Assembly: GCA_020024115.1 (NCBI GenBank)
Contig: JAHHUF010000094.1
Span: forward strand, 1 to 6,799
Source: Anaerofilum sp.
Lineage (GTDB): Bacteria; Bacillota; Clostridia; Oscillospirales; Ruminococcaceae
Length of the DNA: 6,799 nucleotides
Reading direction: 5' to 3'
A program made the translations under genes and the position numbers. Shown here one piece after another: positions 1 through 6,080 of the stretch (position 1 is the stretch's first letter; every line of letters begins with the position of its first letter). The notes beneath the pieces were generated by a model. It did no database searches, was not told the origin of the DNA, and saw only the letters and a list, made by a program, of their open reading frames with translations.

Positions 1-60
1 CAGCAGATACCGATTATTGTAGAAAAAGAAGAAAATTTCGGCTTTTCAGATAAACCCTAG
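1..60 (+). CDS. C-terminal end of an unidentified plus-strand gene (partial)
   Basis: Frame 1 is open from the left edge and stops at TAG 58-60. It reads QQIPIIVEKEENFGFSDKP, a normal-looking hydrophilic C-terminus. Frame 2 stops after six codons. Frame 3 gives only a short Arg/Lys-rich peptide that ends at 50. A strong hairpin terminator begins 15 nt after the stop, as expected for the end of a rightward gene converging on the minus-strand array. The visible part is too short to assign a family. It could still be non-coding, because 19 codons open by chance is not rare; the terminator spacing is the better argument. Confidence 0.45.
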   Translation, partial: QQIPIIVEKEENFGFSDKP

Positions 61-75
61 GCAATTTATACTTTG

Positions 76-117
76 AAAAAACAGCAGACGGAGAAATTTC
101 TCTGTCTGCTGTTTTTT
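76..117. terminator. Bidirectional intrinsic terminator between convergent genes
   Basis: The arms 76-94 and 99-117 are inverted repeats of 19 positions with a 4-nt AATT loop. The core is CAGCAGAC/GTCTGCTG. An A6 run (76-81) lies on one side and a T6 run (112-117) on the other, so either strand ends in a U run. The only imperfection is 90/103: a G-U wobble in the plus-strand RNA and a C-A mismatch in the minus-strand RNA. It lies 15 nt after the plus-strand stop and 13 nt after the GH25 stop, so it can serve both genes. Confidence 0.9.
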
Positions 118-130
118 CTGGTCTTTTTTA

Positions 131-1111
131 TTATCCATTTTCCAGTTCATCTGCCAAACTTCGCAATTGCCCTGCAACAGAATTCATTATGCTTTCTTTC
201 TGGTCTAATTGTGTCAAAGCCTCTTTCAACTGTTCACAGCAATCATTTTGTACCAAACGGGTGCGGTCAGGCAAAAGCACCGTCCAATAAACCACTCCAT
301 TCAGCCAAAATGTCACCCATTCAAACCCATTGTAGGTTCCATTGCTTCGGCTTTGTGCATTATAAAATCCAATTGGCAGCCGCCCTGCAATATCATTGAC
401 ATCGGGCGACGCAAAATATTCTGTACGCTCCGAAAAAACTTCTAGCTGTGTATTGACCAAAGGAATCATCTGAGGGGCAGCTTCAAAACCATTGTATCCC
501 CCCGCAATGATTGCAGGCAAAAAATCAGTATAGGCATAGCTTAAATCCACTTTTGTGGAAATCCCCGATACATTGCCCGTAGAAGAAAACTGCCACATTT
601 CATATTTACCGGGATAGCCCACAAAGCCCCGATAATCTGCAATACACAAGGGCCATTCCTGCAATTGTGACATATCCAAATTGTTTTGGGCAAAACTTGT
701 GTAGGTATACAGTCCGCTGTACCAGCCTTTTTGGTCAAGAACAACCAATGCAAACCGTGCAAGGTTTGTGGCTGCCTGTCTGCCCAATGCCGCAATGGTA
801 ATATCCTCCATATCTACAAAAACAGGATACTCCAGCTGTAACCCCTGCAATGCCTGCAGCAGCAATTCCAATTCTGCAATGGACTGTTGCTCATTCAGTG
901 CATAGGTATAATAATATGCTCCTACACGCAGCCCTGCGGCTTTTGCTTGCTGTACATTCTGGCGAAACAGTGGGTCAATATAGCTTCCACCGCTGTTGCT
1001 GGAAACTGCCCGAACAATGGCATATTGCTGTCCATCTGCTTTGACCTGCCGCCAATTGATTTGCCCTTGATAGCGTGACACATCAATTCCCTTTTGAAAA
1101 ATTTCCGGCAT
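131..1111 (-). CDS. GH25 family lysozyme-like muramidase, no signal peptide
   Basis: This is a predicted peptidoglycan N-acetylmuramidase of glycoside hydrolase family 25, 326 aa. Residues about 5-200 form the GH25 domain. It opens with GIDVSRYQGQINW (Asp10), has FVDMED at 98-103 with the expected acidic pair Asp100/Glu102, and has MWQFSSTG at 172-179 followed by VDLS (Asp189). Residues about 225-290 have the rhythm of an SH3-like wall-binding domain (YFASPD..., EWVTFWLNGVVYW), which is only a tentative call. Residues 291-324 are Glu/Gln/Leu-rich and probably helical. There is no signal peptide or membrane anchor, so export would need a holin-like or non-classical route, or lysis; many phage endolysins look like this. 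The ATG at 1109-1111 is chosen because AGGGAGGTG lies just upstream and the protein then begins at the domain. An upstream in-frame GTG at 1145-1147 has no ribosome-binding site. The gene is last in the array and is preceded by a large hairpin. Confidence 0.92.
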   Translation of the reverse strand: MPEIFQKGIDVSRYQGQINWRQVKADGQQYAIVRAVSSNSGGSYIDPLFRQNVQQAKAAGLRVGAYYYTYALNEQQSIAELELLLQALQGLQLEYPVFVDMEDITIAALGRQAATNLARFALVVLDQKGWYSGLYTYTSFAQNNLDMSQLQEWPLCIADYRGFVGYPGKYEMWQFSSTGNVSGISTKVDLSYAYTDFLPAIIAGGYNGFEAAPQMIPLVNTQLEVFSERTEYFASPDVNDIAGRLPIGFYNAQSRSNGTYNGFEWVTFWLNGVVYWTVLLPDRTRLVQNDCCEQLKEALTQLDQKESIMNSVAGQLRSLADELENG

Positions 1112-1166
1112 AAAAAGCACCTCCCTTCTGTGTACCAGTATATGCACACAGTCAGAGAGGTGTTAT
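1112..1166 (-). promoter_or_regulatory. Hairpin with U run covering the GH25 ribosome-binding site
   Basis: In the minus-strand RNA, 1162-1154 pairs with 1126-1118 (9 pairs, CACCUCUCU/AGGGAGGUG, one G-U). After a small internal loop, 1151-1146 pairs with 1133-1128 (6 pairs, CUGUGU/ACACAG). The apical loop is 12 nt. The 3' arm is itself the Shine-Dalgarno sequence of the GH25 gene. It is followed by C and then UUUUU (1116-1112) directly before the ATG. The element could be an intrinsic terminator or attenuator ending the SDR transcript, a fold that hides the start site, or both. The base pairing is visible; the function is inferred. Confidence 0.6.
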
Positions 1167-1193
1167 TTTTATTGAAAAGGATACAGCAACAGC

Positions 1194-1928
1194 TTATACT
1201 ACCATTCCACCATTGACTCCAATTACCTGCCCTGTAATAAAGGCGGATTTTTCACTTGCCAAAAACAGGGCTGTATCCGCAATTTCCTCTGCTTTTCCCA
1301 GCCGACAAACAGGGGTTTCCTCTGCAAGCTGTTGTTTGTCCTGCTCGGAAAAACCAGCCATCATATCTGTGTCAATGACTCCAGGAGCAATGCAGTTAAC
1401 CGTAATTCCGCTGGGGGCTTCCTCCTGTGCCAATGCTTTTGTAAATCCAATCAAGCCGGCTTTTGCCGCCGAATAATGCACCTCGCAGCTTCCACCAACC
1501 TGCCCCCACATGGAACTGATATTGATGATTCTTCCCCATTTTTGGGCAATCATAGCAGGCAAAACTTCTTTGCAGCAATAAAAAGCACCGTCTAAATGCA
1601 CTGCCAACATTCTCCGCCATTCCTCAGCAGTGATGTCTGTAAACAATTTTTGCTGTGCAATGCCTGCATTATTGATTAACACATCCACTTTTCCGAATTT
1701 TTGTTCTACTTCTGCAACCATCCGCTGCACCTGCTCCTGTTGGGAAACATCCACACAGACAGGATAGACCTTCGCTCCTTGTTGATGCAATTGCTCTGTC
1801 ATTTTTTCGGCATCCTGCGGATGGGTTCGATAGGTGAAGGCAACTTGATAGCCCTGCTTAGCAAATGCCATCACACAAGCTGCTCCAATTCCACGGCTGC
1901 CCCCTGTAATCAACACTGTTTTTTCCAC
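1194..1928 (-). CDS. SDR family NAD(P)-dependent reductase (FabG-like; possibly EF-P 5-aminopentanone reductase)
   Basis: This 244-aa protein is a classical short-chain dehydrogenase/reductase of full family length. It has the cofactor loop TGGSRGIG (8-15), Asp60 in the VDVS adenine-site segment, NNAG (86-89), catalytic Ser139, YSAAK with Tyr152 and Lys156, and a C-terminal VNGG. Arg34 after the second strand (FTYRT) suits NADPH. The usual catalytic-site Asn is replaced by His111 (AVHLDG). The stretch NISSMWGQVGGSCEVHYSAAK recalls, from memory, the YmfI branch that reduces the EF-P 5-aminopentanone modification in Bacillus subtilis. A 3-oxoacyl-ACP reductase (FabG) role is the alternative. 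Translation starts at GTG 1926-1928, with AAGGAG 7 nt upstream, inside the last codons of tadA. The 19-nt overlap implies coupled translation, and pairing with a tRNA-editing enzyme mildly favours a decoding-related job. No acyl-carrier or other fatty-acid genes are nearby. Confidence 0.9.
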   Translation of the reverse strand: MEKTVLITGGSRGIGAACVMAFAKQGYQVAFTYRTHPQDAEKMTEQLHQQGAKVYPVCVDVSQQEQVQRMVAEVEQKFGKVDVLINNAGIAQQKLFTDITAEEWRRMLAVHLDGAFYCCKEVLPAMIAQKWGRIINISSMWGQVGGSCEVHYSAAKAGLIGFTKALAQEEAPSGITVNCIAPGVIDTDMMAGFSEQDKQQLAEETPVCRLGKAEEIADTALFLASEKSAFITGQVIGVNGGMVV

Positions 1929-2404
1929 GGTTTTTCTCCTTTTGGCTGATTTTTTCTTTTTTCTCTCAACTGCTGAAAAAAACAGCTAAGCAATTCCGCC
2001 GCTTCCTGCTGCCGCAGACCGCTTTCCATCATTGGTTTATGATTGAACGGCATTTCAAACAAATTGGTCACTGACCCACAGCACCCTGCTTTGGTGTCTG
2101 CTGCACCATACACCACACGCTTTAAACGGCTGTTGATAATTGCACCGCTGCACATTGGGCAAGGCTCCAAGGTTACAAACAATTCACACTGCCACAACCG
2201 CCATCCACCCAAAACTTTGCAGGCAGCATCAATTGCCAAAAGCTCTGCATGATGGGTTGCATTTTTTTCGGTTTCCCGTGTATTGTGGGCAAATGCAATG
2301 GGCTGCCCGTCTTTTGCAATCACTGCTCCAACCGGCACTTCTCCCAGTGCGGCTGCTTTTTTTGCCTCCTCTAAGGCAAGCCCCATCAATTCGTAGTCAG
2401 TCAA
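1910..2404 (-). CDS. tadA: tRNA-specific adenosine deaminase TadA
   Basis: TadA deaminates A34 to inosine in the anticodon of tRNA-Arg(ACG), an essential cytosolic step in most bacteria. With the start chosen here it is 164 aa, close to the usual 150-170. The zinc site is complete: HAE at 52-54 (His52 ligand, Glu54 proton shuttle) and PCPMC at 81-85 (Cys82, Cys85). The N-terminal AKKAAALGEVPVGAV segment is typical of TadA, as is the downstream SRLKRVVYGA...GCCGS...LF pattern. I prefer the TTG at 2402-2404, with AAGGAG 10 nt upstream, because it gives the usual short N-terminus (MTDYELMGLALEEA) and overlaps the CPBP stop by only 8 nt. An in-frame ATG at 2435-2437 with a weaker AGGATG would add 11 residues and a 41-nt overlap (175 aa). 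The basic tail (about 145-164) is encoded over the SDR ribosome-binding site. Confidence 0.95.
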   Translation of the reverse strand: MTDYELMGLALEEAKKAAALGEVPVGAVIAKDGQPIAFAHNTRETEKNATHHAELLAIDAACKVLGGWRLWQCELFVTLEPCPMCSGAIINSRLKRVVYGAADTKAGCCGSVTNLFEMPFNHKPMMESGLRQQEAAELLSCFFQQLREKRKNQPKGEKPWKKQC

Positions 2405-3152
2405 GGTTTGTTCTCTCCTTTTTGCAAAAAACTTCATACAGCAAACATCCTATGGCTGCAATTCCTGAAATCAGCCAAAATAATACCATTGTCCATTCTT
2501 CCATCCGCGGAAAAATCAAAGCAGAAAGATTGTTTGTAAAATGCAGAAAAATTGATGCTTTCACCCCCCAAACCAGTGCAGCAATTCCCAAAAAAATCCC
2601 TCCAACAAAGGCGTTGGCAATCTGTATGGGATGGGAATGTACCGCTGCAAACAAAATTGCAGAACAAACAACCGCTGTTTTGCTGCCAAAAACCAGCATC
2701 CGCTGCTGAATTTCGCCACGAAAAATTATTTCTTCGGCAAGGGCTGGCAAGCACACCAAAGAGAACAGCAAAAACATCATTTGTATGACAGATTGTGATT
2801 TTGGTAGGCTTTGGGTATTTACATCAAAGCCTAATTTTTGCCACAAAAACTGCAATGTGTTTGAAATCAGAACCGAGCTTGCCATCATTGGAAAAACCAG
2901 TCCAATGCATTTCCAAACTTGTTTGGATTTGGGTTTCGTTCTGCAAAAAGTATTTTTGGAAGTTGCCTTGAGAAAAAGAAAAGGAATCAAAAAAATTGCT
3001 GTTTTTGTTAACAGTATCAGTATTTCCATTCCGTTGCTATGGTTCATTTGGGCAATCAGTGGGTTTATCATCATTTTTGCTGCCCAAAGCAAAAGGGTGG
3101 CAGCAATACACTGTACTGCCGCTTTTTGTTTTGGGGCAGTGGTGTCATTCAT
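2397..3152 (-). CDS. CPBP family intramembrane glutamic endopeptidase
   Basis: This 251-aa multi-pass membrane protein is of the CPBP (Abi/CAAX protease-like) family. Hydrophobic segments lie at roughly 12-34, 42-62, 81-103, 121-139, 157-172, 178-196 and 221-241. The three family motifs are all present: EEIIFR (Glu140, Glu141, Arg145), FAAVH (Phe168, His172) and FLHFTNN (His204, Asn208). It is therefore probably an active intramembrane protease. Relatives include CAAX-type processing enzymes and bacteriocin self-immunity proteins, but no bacteriocin precursor is seen nearby and no substrate can be named. The ATG start has AGGAGG 8 nt upstream. The gene begins 15 nt after the MATE stop and overlaps tadA, so it is in the middle of the operon. 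The C-terminal end is hydrophilic and Lys/Glu-rich. Confidence 0.92.
   Translation of the reverse strand: MNDTTAPKQKAAVQCIAATLLLWAAKMMINPLIAQMNHSNGMEILILLTKTAIFLIPFLFLKATSKNTFCRTKPKSKQVWKCIGLVFPMMASSVLISNTLQFLWQKLGFDVNTQSLPKSQSVIQMMFLLFSLVCLPALAEEIIFRGEIQQRMLVFGSKTAVVCSAILFAAVHSHPIQIANAFVGGIFLGIAALVWGVKASIFLHFTNNLSALIFPRMEEWTMVLFWLISGIAAIGCLLYEVFCKKERTNLD
2405..2420 (-). promoter_or_regulatory. Ribosome-binding site supporting a TTG start for tadA
   Basis: The minus strand reads AAGGAG (2420-2415), then 10 nt, then TTG (2404-2402). The element lies inside the last codons of the CPBP gene, whose TGA stop (2397-2399) is just past the TTG. This suits termination-reinitiation coupling. It competes with a weaker AGGATG (2451-2446) that lies 8 nt before the upstream ATG. 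Confidence 0.55.
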
Positions 3153-3167
3153 GCTGTCACCCTCCTG

Positions 3168-4550
3168 TTAAGCTGTCTGCTGCTGCAAAGCCTCTCGCTT
3201 TGCAATGCGTTTTTCCAGCCATCCGCTTTTAAAGTAGTACATTGCAAATGCAATGGAACTGAGTGTCCATGTGATAGGATAGCTTGCCATTACAGTTTCC
3301 AAGCTAGGATAGAGCGAAACGCCAATCCACATCCAAAGCACACGAATACCGCACACACCCAAGCAGCAAATAATGGTTGGTACAACCACTTCACCTGCTC
3401 CACGCAATGCACCGGACAAAATTTCAATCAAAACATAGCTTACATACCATGGTGCAAGATATTTCAAAATCAATTCACCATATTGCAGTACCATTGGGTC
3501 ATCTGTAAAAAGACGGCAAACTAATTTTCCCCACAGATACAGCATACTTGAAATAACAATTGTTGTGCCAAAGGACATTTTCAAGCAGACATTGACACCC
3601 TTTTTCATACGGTCATAACAGCCTGCACCATAGTTCTGCCCAATGAATGTGGTAATTGCAAGACCAAAACTGCTGAGGGTCATCCAGAAAATGCTGTCAA
3701 TCTTTCCATAGGCAGTCCAAGCTGCCACTACATCGGTGCCAAAGTTGTTGATACCTGCTTGAATGATAATGTTAGAAACAGAATACATCACCGATTGCAA
3801 ACCGGCAGGCAGTCCAATATGAATAATATGTTGGAGCATTTCGCTGTCAATTCTGATTTGCGAATAGTTCACCTGATAGACCGATATATTTTGTGTCAGT
3901 GTCCGCAGTGTTAAAAATGCACTCACTGCCTGACTGGCGATGGTTGCCAATGCAGCACCTTTTACACCCATCCGAAAACCGCCCACCAACACAATATCCA
4001 GCACAATATTGGTGACACAAGCAATTATTAAAAAGTATAAGGGTCGCTTAGAATCGCCCACTGCACGCAGAATACCTGAACCCAGATTATAAATCAAAGA
4101 CGGAATCGTACCCAGAAAATAAATCCGTAAATACTCAACGGAAAGAGGCAAAACATCCTCCGGGGTGTGCATCCATTGCAGGGCAAACGGGCCGACAAAA
4201 AAGCCAACAATCATCAGAATCAGCCCGCCAATCAAGGCAAGTGCAATTGCAGTATGTACCGAGCGGCTTACCCTGTTTGCATCCCGTGCCCCAAAGTATT
4301 GGGAAATAATAACGGTCGCACCAGACGCCAAACCAACAAAAAAGCCGACCAACAGGTTGATGATGGTTGATGTGGAGCCCCCCACCGCTGCCAATGCCTG
4401 CTTTCCTGCCATGTTTCCCACAATGACTGCATCGGCAGTATTATACATTTGCTGAAAAAATGTCCCAAACAAAATCGGAAAGAAAAAAATTAACAGCTGT
4501 TTCCAAATGACACCCTCTGTAATGCTGTTTCTTTCGGCTGTTTGCTGCAT
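3168..4550 (-). CDS. MATE family multidrug/toxin efflux transporter
   Basis: This 460-aa inner-membrane protein has about twelve hydrophobic segments. It fits the MATE family, which exports cationic drugs or metabolites in exchange for Na+ or H+. Family signatures are QMYNTADAVIVG (34-45), ISQYFGARD (82-90) and FIGQNYGAG (302-310). The two-fold internal symmetry shows in the matching half-motifs GILRAVGDSKRP (159-170) and GALRGAGEVVVP (380-391). The length is normal (440-470) and nothing appears truncated. The ATG start has GAGAGGTG about 6 nt upstream. The gene follows lepB after a 47-nt gap that contains no clear terminator, and is followed 15 nt later by the CPBP protease gene. The substrate cannot be told from sequence. 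It resembles the broad clostridial group of uncharacterised MATE proteins. Confidence 0.95.
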   Translation of the reverse strand: MQQTAERNSITEGVIWKQLLIFFFPILFGTFFQQMYNTADAVIVGNMAGKQALAAVGGSTSTIINLLVGFFVGLASGATVIISQYFGARDANRVSRSVHTAIALALIGGLILMIVGFFVGPFALQWMHTPEDVLPLSVEYLRIYFLGTIPSLIYNLGSGILRAVGDSKRPLYFLIIACVTNIVLDIVLVGGFRMGVKGAALATIASQAVSAFLTLRTLTQNISVYQVNYSQIRIDSEMLQHIIHIGLPAGLQSVMYSVSNIIIQAGINNFGTDVVAAWTAYGKIDSIFWMTLSSFGLAITTFIGQNYGAGCYDRMKKGVNVCLKMSFGTTIVISSMLYLWGKLVCRLFTDDPMVLQYGELILKYLAPWYVSYVLIEILSGALRGAGEVVVPTIICCLGVCGIRVLWMWIGVSLYPSLETVMASYPITWTLSSIAFAMYYFKSGWLEKRIAKREALQQQTA

Positions 4551-4578
4551 TCAATTCACCTCTCTATTTTCTTTTCCA

Positions 4579-4606
4579 AAAATAATATACTTTCCCTTTT
4601 ATGCAA
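4579..4606 (-). promoter_or_regulatory. Weak candidate promoter ahead of the MATE gene
   Basis: The minus strand has TTGCAT (4606-4601), a 16-nt spacer and TATTTT (4584-4579), in the AT-rich gap between lepB and MATE. The fit to a sigma-A promoter is only moderate, and the -35 would lie in the last lepB codons. It could give the distal genes some independent expression. An AT-rich gap with a chance match is as likely. Confidence 0.22.
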
Positions 4607-5111
4607 GCCACTCAATCGAGGGCCAATAGCGGAAAATGACTTTCCCCAAAATTTTATCTTCCGCCACAAATGTATTTTGCCAAAAACGACTGTCATGAGA
4701 ATGGTTGCGATTATCACCCATCATAAAATAGCTTTCCTCTGGCACTGTCCAAGGGCCGCCATCCTCAAAAGGCGGCTCCTTGATATATGGCTCATCCAGC
4801 GGCTGATTGTTGATGTAAACCATACCACTTTTCACTTCCAATGTGTCGCCAGGCAGCCCCAGCACCCGTTTGACATACAGTTTTTTCTCATCGTCTGGAT
4901 ATTTAAAAATAACAATGTCTCCCCGTTCCGGGTCACTGAACAGATAATTTAATCGCCAACCAATGATTCTATCCCCTGGCTGAATGGTGTTTTCCATTGA
5001 ACCAGTCGGAACAACTGCACTAACAATGATAAATTGTGTCAAAATCACCCCGAACACAACCGCCATCAACAGTGCCGAAATCCATTCTTTTGCCTCTTTT
5101 TTCCAATCCAT
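4599..5111 (-). CDS. lepB: Signal peptidase I
   Basis: Type I signal peptidase removes signal peptides from Sec- and Tat-exported proteins at the outer face of the membrane. The protein is 170 aa, typical of the short Gram-positive form. One N-terminal membrane span (about 12-33) follows a charged cytosolic end (MDWKKEAKEW). Box B is PTGSMENTIQPGD with nucleophile Ser38. Box D is YVKRVLGLPGD with general base Lys81. Box E is GDNRNHSHDSR (132-142). All catalytic elements are present. The ATG at 5109-5111 has AAGGAG 8 nt upstream, and it starts 15 nt after the stop of the preceding CobW-like gene. Its place between metal-chaperone-like genes and transport genes gives no specific clue; it is probably a housekeeping paralog. 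Confidence 0.97.
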   Translation of the reverse strand: MDWKKEAKEWISALLMAVVFGVILTQFIIVSAVVPTGSMENTIQPGDRIIGWRLNYLFSDPERGDIVIFKYPDDEKKLYVKRVLGLPGDTLEVKSGMVYINNQPLDEPYIKEPPFEDGGPWTVPEESYFMMGDNRNHSHDSRFWQNTFVAEDKILGKVIFRYWPSIEWLA

Positions 5112-5126
5112 GGGGATTTCTCCTTT

Positions 5127-6068
5127 TTAATAAAAATAGACAATATCTTCCTTTGCCGGTTCGGCTGGCTCAACCTGTAATGCAGTTAATACGATACCTT
5201 CCCCCCGATAAATGGGGTGGTATTTCAAATTAACTTTTGCTGTCACCCAAACCCAGCTTCGCTGCTCCAGTTTTTTATATTGGTCATATTTGCAGACAAA
5301 CCCCACAAAGGTGATGTCATCTGCACAGCAAGTCATTGCAAAACGCCCCGGTACAAAACAACCTTTTCCGGCTGTATCGGTTTGGCAAACCTGTGCTTTG
5401 AAATGGACAGTTTTGCCCTTGTATTTTTCAGGGGTTTCGCTGGCATCCATATACCAAATGCCAAACTGGTCATCCTGCAATTCAATGGTGGAAGCAGAAA
5501 TATCAAAGGGCAGTTCATCAATAATGTCATCGTATTCCACTCTGCCATCTGCATACTCATAGGCAATGTCACAGCGGCGGCTTGCCTGACGCACTGCCTT
5601 GTGGACTGCTTCTTTGTCCTTAATATGTTCTGCACGGTTGACAATCAACAACTCACTGACTGCAAATTTATCCAACAACAACTGACGCATATTTGCAAAA
5701 TAGCTGTCAAATGTGGTTCCATCTGCAAAGGTGATGCACTGATAGGGTGTCCAATCTTCCGGCAATGCCTCCGCCAAATCCTCAATCATCCACATTCCGT
5801 TATATTCAATCAATACACGCTCTGCGCCTGTTTCTTTTTGCAGATTTTGCAGATTTTCCATTGTCAGTTCGCTTTTGTCCTCAATTACCCGAATTTCGGT
5901 GGTTTTTGAGGCAAATTTTTCGGGCTCAAATTCGTTTTCCCCTTCTTCGCAAACCAAAAGCAAGGTTTTTTCACCGCTGTCAAACTTGGGGTCTTCCATT
6001 GTTTCTTGAATAAAAGTGGTTTTTCCGCTTTCCAGCATACCCACAAACAAATAAATCGGGATTTCCAT
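5127..6068 (-). CDS. Divergent CobW-like P-loop GTPase fused to a YcgQ/DUF1980-like C-terminal domain
   Basis: This is a 313-aa protein in two parts. Residues 1 to about 190 are a CobW/HypB/UreG-type P-loop domain. The Walker A motif is GMLESGKTT (10-18, Lys16, Thr17). A G3-like segment is VLIEYNG (85-91), and the G4 position reads VNRAE instead of NKxD (Asn144, Glu147). The GCxCC metal motif of CobW proteins, expected near 60-70, is absent. Residues about 193-313 resemble the C-terminal domain of YcgQ/TIGR03943 (DUF1980) proteins: KYKGKTVHFKAQV (215-227), GRFAMTCCADD (241-251) and WVWVTAKV (272-279). No membrane span is visible, so it is probably cytosolic. Its ATG lies 12 nt after the upstream CobW-type gene, with AAGGAGG 7-9 nt upstream, so the two are likely co-translated. 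I infer a metal-homeostasis partner of that GTPase. The C-terminal assignment is from remembered motif patterns and needs a profile search. Confidence 0.82.
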   Translation of the reverse strand: MEIPIYLFVGMLESGKTTFIQETMEDPKFDSGEKTLLLVCEEGENEFEPEKFASKTTEIRVIEDKSELTMENLQNLQKETGAERVLIEYNGMWMIEDLAEALPEDWTPYQCITFADGTTFDSYFANMRQLLLDKFAVSELLIVNRAEHIKDKEAVHKAVRQASRRCDIAYEYADGRVEYDDIIDELPFDISASTIELQDDQFGIWYMDASETPEKYKGKTVHFKAQVCQTDTAGKGCFVPGRFAMTCCADDITFVGFVCKYDQYKKLEQRSWVWVTAKVNLKYHPIYRGEGIVLTALQVEPAEPAKEDIVYFY

Positions 6069-6080
6069 TTCTGCCCCTCC

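Noticed and set aside
73..399. Plus-strand frame with a hydrophobic N-terminus that looks like a signal peptide
   Set aside because: It starts at a TTG within the terminator region, lacks a ribosome-binding site, and is antisense to the GH25 C-terminus. The hydrophobic run is the U-rich terminator read as codons.
1112..1147. Longer GH25 start at GTG 1145-1147 (adds 12 residues)
   Set aside because: There is no Shine-Dalgarno sequence before it, it lies next to the hairpin loop, and the added residues are neither conserved-looking nor a signal peptide. The ATG at 1111 has a strong AGGGAGGTG.
1163..1193. Possible promoter between the SDR stop and the hairpin (TTGCTG, 17 nt, ATAACA)
   Set aside because: The -10 match is poor and the region is simply AT-rich. 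It is not good enough to annotate without transcript data.
2140..2709. Plus-strand open frame of 189 codons spanning tadA and CPBP
   Set aside because: It lies antisense to two genes with clear catalytic motifs, has no convincing ribosome-binding site, and its translation is rich in Gln, His and Pro with no recognisable family pattern.
3039..3524. Plus-strand open frame of 161 codons across the MATE/CPBP junction
   Set aside because: It crosses a well-defined gene boundary on the other strand and shows no domain, signal or start site of its own.
5217..5909. Plus-strand open frame of 230 codons opposite the CobW-like gene
   Set aside because: Its Cys/Phe/Ile-rich composition is typical of the reverse strand of an Asp/Glu/Lys-rich gene. 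The opposite strand has a P-loop, good start signals and tight operon spacing.
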